A DNA stretch of 64,000 bases. Origin: JAJKJG01 sp036389455. Its GTDB lineage: Bacteria > Pseudomonadota > Alphaproteobacteria > Rhizobiales > Beijerinckiaceae. The notes beneath the pieces were generated by a model that worked only from the letters and a program-made list of their open reading frames with translations, was not told where the DNA came from and did not search any database. Shown here in pieces: positions 62,863 to 64,000 of the stretch. Made by a program: the position numbers and the translations under genes. The DNA is taken from the NCBI GenBank assembly GCA_036389455.1, contig DASVPW010000013.1:1-64000 (forward strand), read 5' to 3'. Numbering within the stretch: position 1 is the first letter of the stretch; each line of letters starts with the position of its first letter.

Positions 62863-63885
62863 ATGGCAACCTCGGCGCTCGCCCCCGAAGCCCTCTCGGC
62901 CGACCTCTCGGCGCACGCCCGCAGGCGGCGCAATCAGCTCCTGACGGCGGCGGTGGTCGCGGCGGCGGTCGCCTGCCTGCCGCTCCTCGTGACCGACGTC
63001 TACGTCCAGAACATCATCGTGCTGACGCTGATGTATGCGGCGCTGTCGCAGAGCTGGAACATCCTCGGCGGCTACTGCGGCCAGATCTCGCTTGGCCACG
63101 CGCTCTACTTCGGCATCGGCGCCTATGCGACGATGCTGCTCTACACCAAGCTCGGCGTCCTGCCCTGGGTCGGCATGGCGGCGGGCGGCGTGCTCGCGGC
63201 GCTTGCCGCCCTCGCCCTCGGCTATCCGACCTTCCGGCTCGCCGGCCACTACTTTACCATCGCGACCATCGTCATCGCCGAGGCCGCCTATCTCCTCGTC
63301 CAGAACTGGGAATGGGCCGGCGCCGCGCTCGGCATCCAGTTGCCTTTCGGGCCCGACAGCTGGACGACGTTCCAGTTCGCCCGCAACAAGCTGCCCTACA
63401 TCTACTTCGCCCTCTTCCTCGCGTGCCTGACCTGGCTCGTCACCTGGATCATCGAGGACTCGAAGTGGGGCTACTGGTGGCGGGCCGTGAAGGACAACAC
63501 GCCGGCGGCCGAGAGCCTCGGCGTCGTGGTGTTCCGCTCGAAGATGGCGGCGGCGGCGGTGTCGGCCTTCTTCACCGCGGTCGGCGGCGCCTTCTATGCC
63601 CTGTTCGTGTCCTACATCGACCCGGACAGCGTCATGGGCTTCCACTTCTCGCTCCTCATGGCGCTGCCGGCGGTGCTCGGCGGCATCGGGACCCTGTGGG
63701 GGCCGGCGCTCGGCGCCGCGATCCTGATCCCCGTCACCGAGCTCACCCGCAGCTACATCGGCGGTTCCGGGCGCGGCACCGACCTCATCGTCTACGGCGC
63801 CCTCGTGATGGTGATCGCGCTTGCCCGCCCGCAGGGGCTCGTGAGCCTGTTCGGGCGCGCGCCCACGCGGAGCCGGGAGCCGTGA
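62863..63885 (+). CDS. livM: Branched-chain amino acid-type ABC permease LivM
   Basis: LivM-family permease of 340 residues with about ten helices: GGYCGQISLGHALYFGIGAY, RLAGHYFTIATIVIAEAAY, AVSAFFTAVGGAFYALFVSY and AVLGGIGTLWGPALGAAIL. ATG 62863 follows the livH stop directly. Its stop overlaps the start of the next gene (GTGA). Confidence 0.92.
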   Translation: MATSALAPEALSADLSAHARRRRNQLLTAAVVAAAVACLPLLVTDVYVQNIIVLTLMYAALSQSWNILGGYCGQISLGHALYFGIGAYATMLLYTKLGVLPWVGMAAGGVLAALAALALGYPTFRLAGHYFTIATIVIAEAAYLLVQNWEWAGAALGIQLPFGPDSWTTFQFARNKLPYIYFALFLACLTWLVTWIIEDSKWGYWWRAVKDNTPAAESLGVVVFRSKMAAAAVSAFFTAVGGAFYALFVSYIDPDSVMGFHFSLLMALPAVLGGIGTLWGPALGAAILIPVTELTRSYIGGSGRGTDLIVYGALVMVIALARPQGLVSLFGRAPTRSREP

Positions 63886-64000
63886 GCGGGGCGCCGCTGC
63901 TCGATGTGCAGAAGGTGTCGCGCCGGTTCGGCGGGCTCGTCGCCAACAGCGACGTCTCGATCCGGGTCGAGCCAGGTGAGATCGTCGGCCTCATCGGCCC
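63882..64000 (+). CDS. livG: LivG-type ABC ATPase (partial, C-terminus outside window)
   Basis: Only the first 39 codons are present: a GTG start overlapping the livM stop, then PLLDVQKVSRRFGGLVANSD and VEPGEIVGLIGP, which leads into Walker A. The GGLVA/NSDVS pattern fits LivG. The right edge cuts the gene. Confidence 0.85.
   Translation, partial: MSGAPLLDVQKVSRRFGGLVANSDVSIRVEPGEIVGLIG

Overview
The window is GC-rich chromosomal DNA of an alphaproteobacterium, most likely of the order Hyphomicrobiales (Rhizobiales). This rests on overall gene content (three branched-chain-amino-acid-type ABC importers, a pimelate-type beta-oxidation operon, tarD, opgC), on codon bias, and on several families of intergenic palindromic repeats typical of that group. 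No rRNA genes, CRISPR array, integrase or complete insertion sequence is visible. One tRNA gene (Leu, CAA) is present, as is one perfect parS-type ParB site at 45064-45079.

Layout. 1-10.5 kb holds unlinked genes: the start of a class A penicillin-binding protein, a PKD/Ig-domain membrane protein, a MauG/CcpA-like di-haem peroxidase, a UdgX-family uracil-DNA-binding protein with no cysteines, a ketopantoate-reductase-like protein, a class IV aminotransferase, an HNH nuclease, a DUF1194 protein, DsbB and a YqaA/DedA-type protein. 10.8-18.9 kb carries tRNA-Leu and a compact NRPS-like locus (acyl-CoA dehydrogenase, adenylation-carrier protein, TubC-docked thioesterase-like protein), then a TadE/G-like protein, an ATP-grasp ligase and a divergent MFS exporter. 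19-29.1 kb is one nine-gene minus-strand unit that joins a Liv-type importer to an iron/spermidine-type importer with two paralogous binding proteins.

29-34.9 kb holds small unrelated units (a CnbZ-like protein, a chemoreceptor, a Lys/Ser-rich basic protein, a DMT transporter with a RecD-like helicase, small membrane proteins). 34.9-43.3 kb is a minus-strand beta-oxidation operon resembling pim: a trifunctional FadB-like enzyme, an acyl-CoA ligase, large and small acyl-CoA dehydrogenase subunits and a further dehydrogenase. Almost every gap in it is filled by a palindromic repeat, and one gap holds a GIY-YIG nuclease gene flanked by two copies of the same repeat. paaI-paaG follow, then the parS site.

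45.2-49.9 kb is a complete plus-strand liv operon. It converges on a tartrate-dehydratase, nitronate-monooxygenase and aldo/keto-reductase group (50-53.2 kb). 54-57.9 kb holds a YHS protein, OpgC, a coupled esterase and a GST; 58-60.5 kb holds aroQ, a Gfo/Idh oxidoreductase and a DUF1445 hydro-lyase. The window ends in a third liv operon (60.6 kb onward), cut off in livG.

The strongest leads are: the cysteine-free UdgX; the small adenylation/desaturase/thioesterase-like locus whose thioesterase has lost all canonical triad residues; the repeat-flanked GIY-YIG gene; the isolated parS beside a cluster of CGACATCGTCGG repeats; and the stem-loop found directly after the binding-protein gene in every ABC operon.
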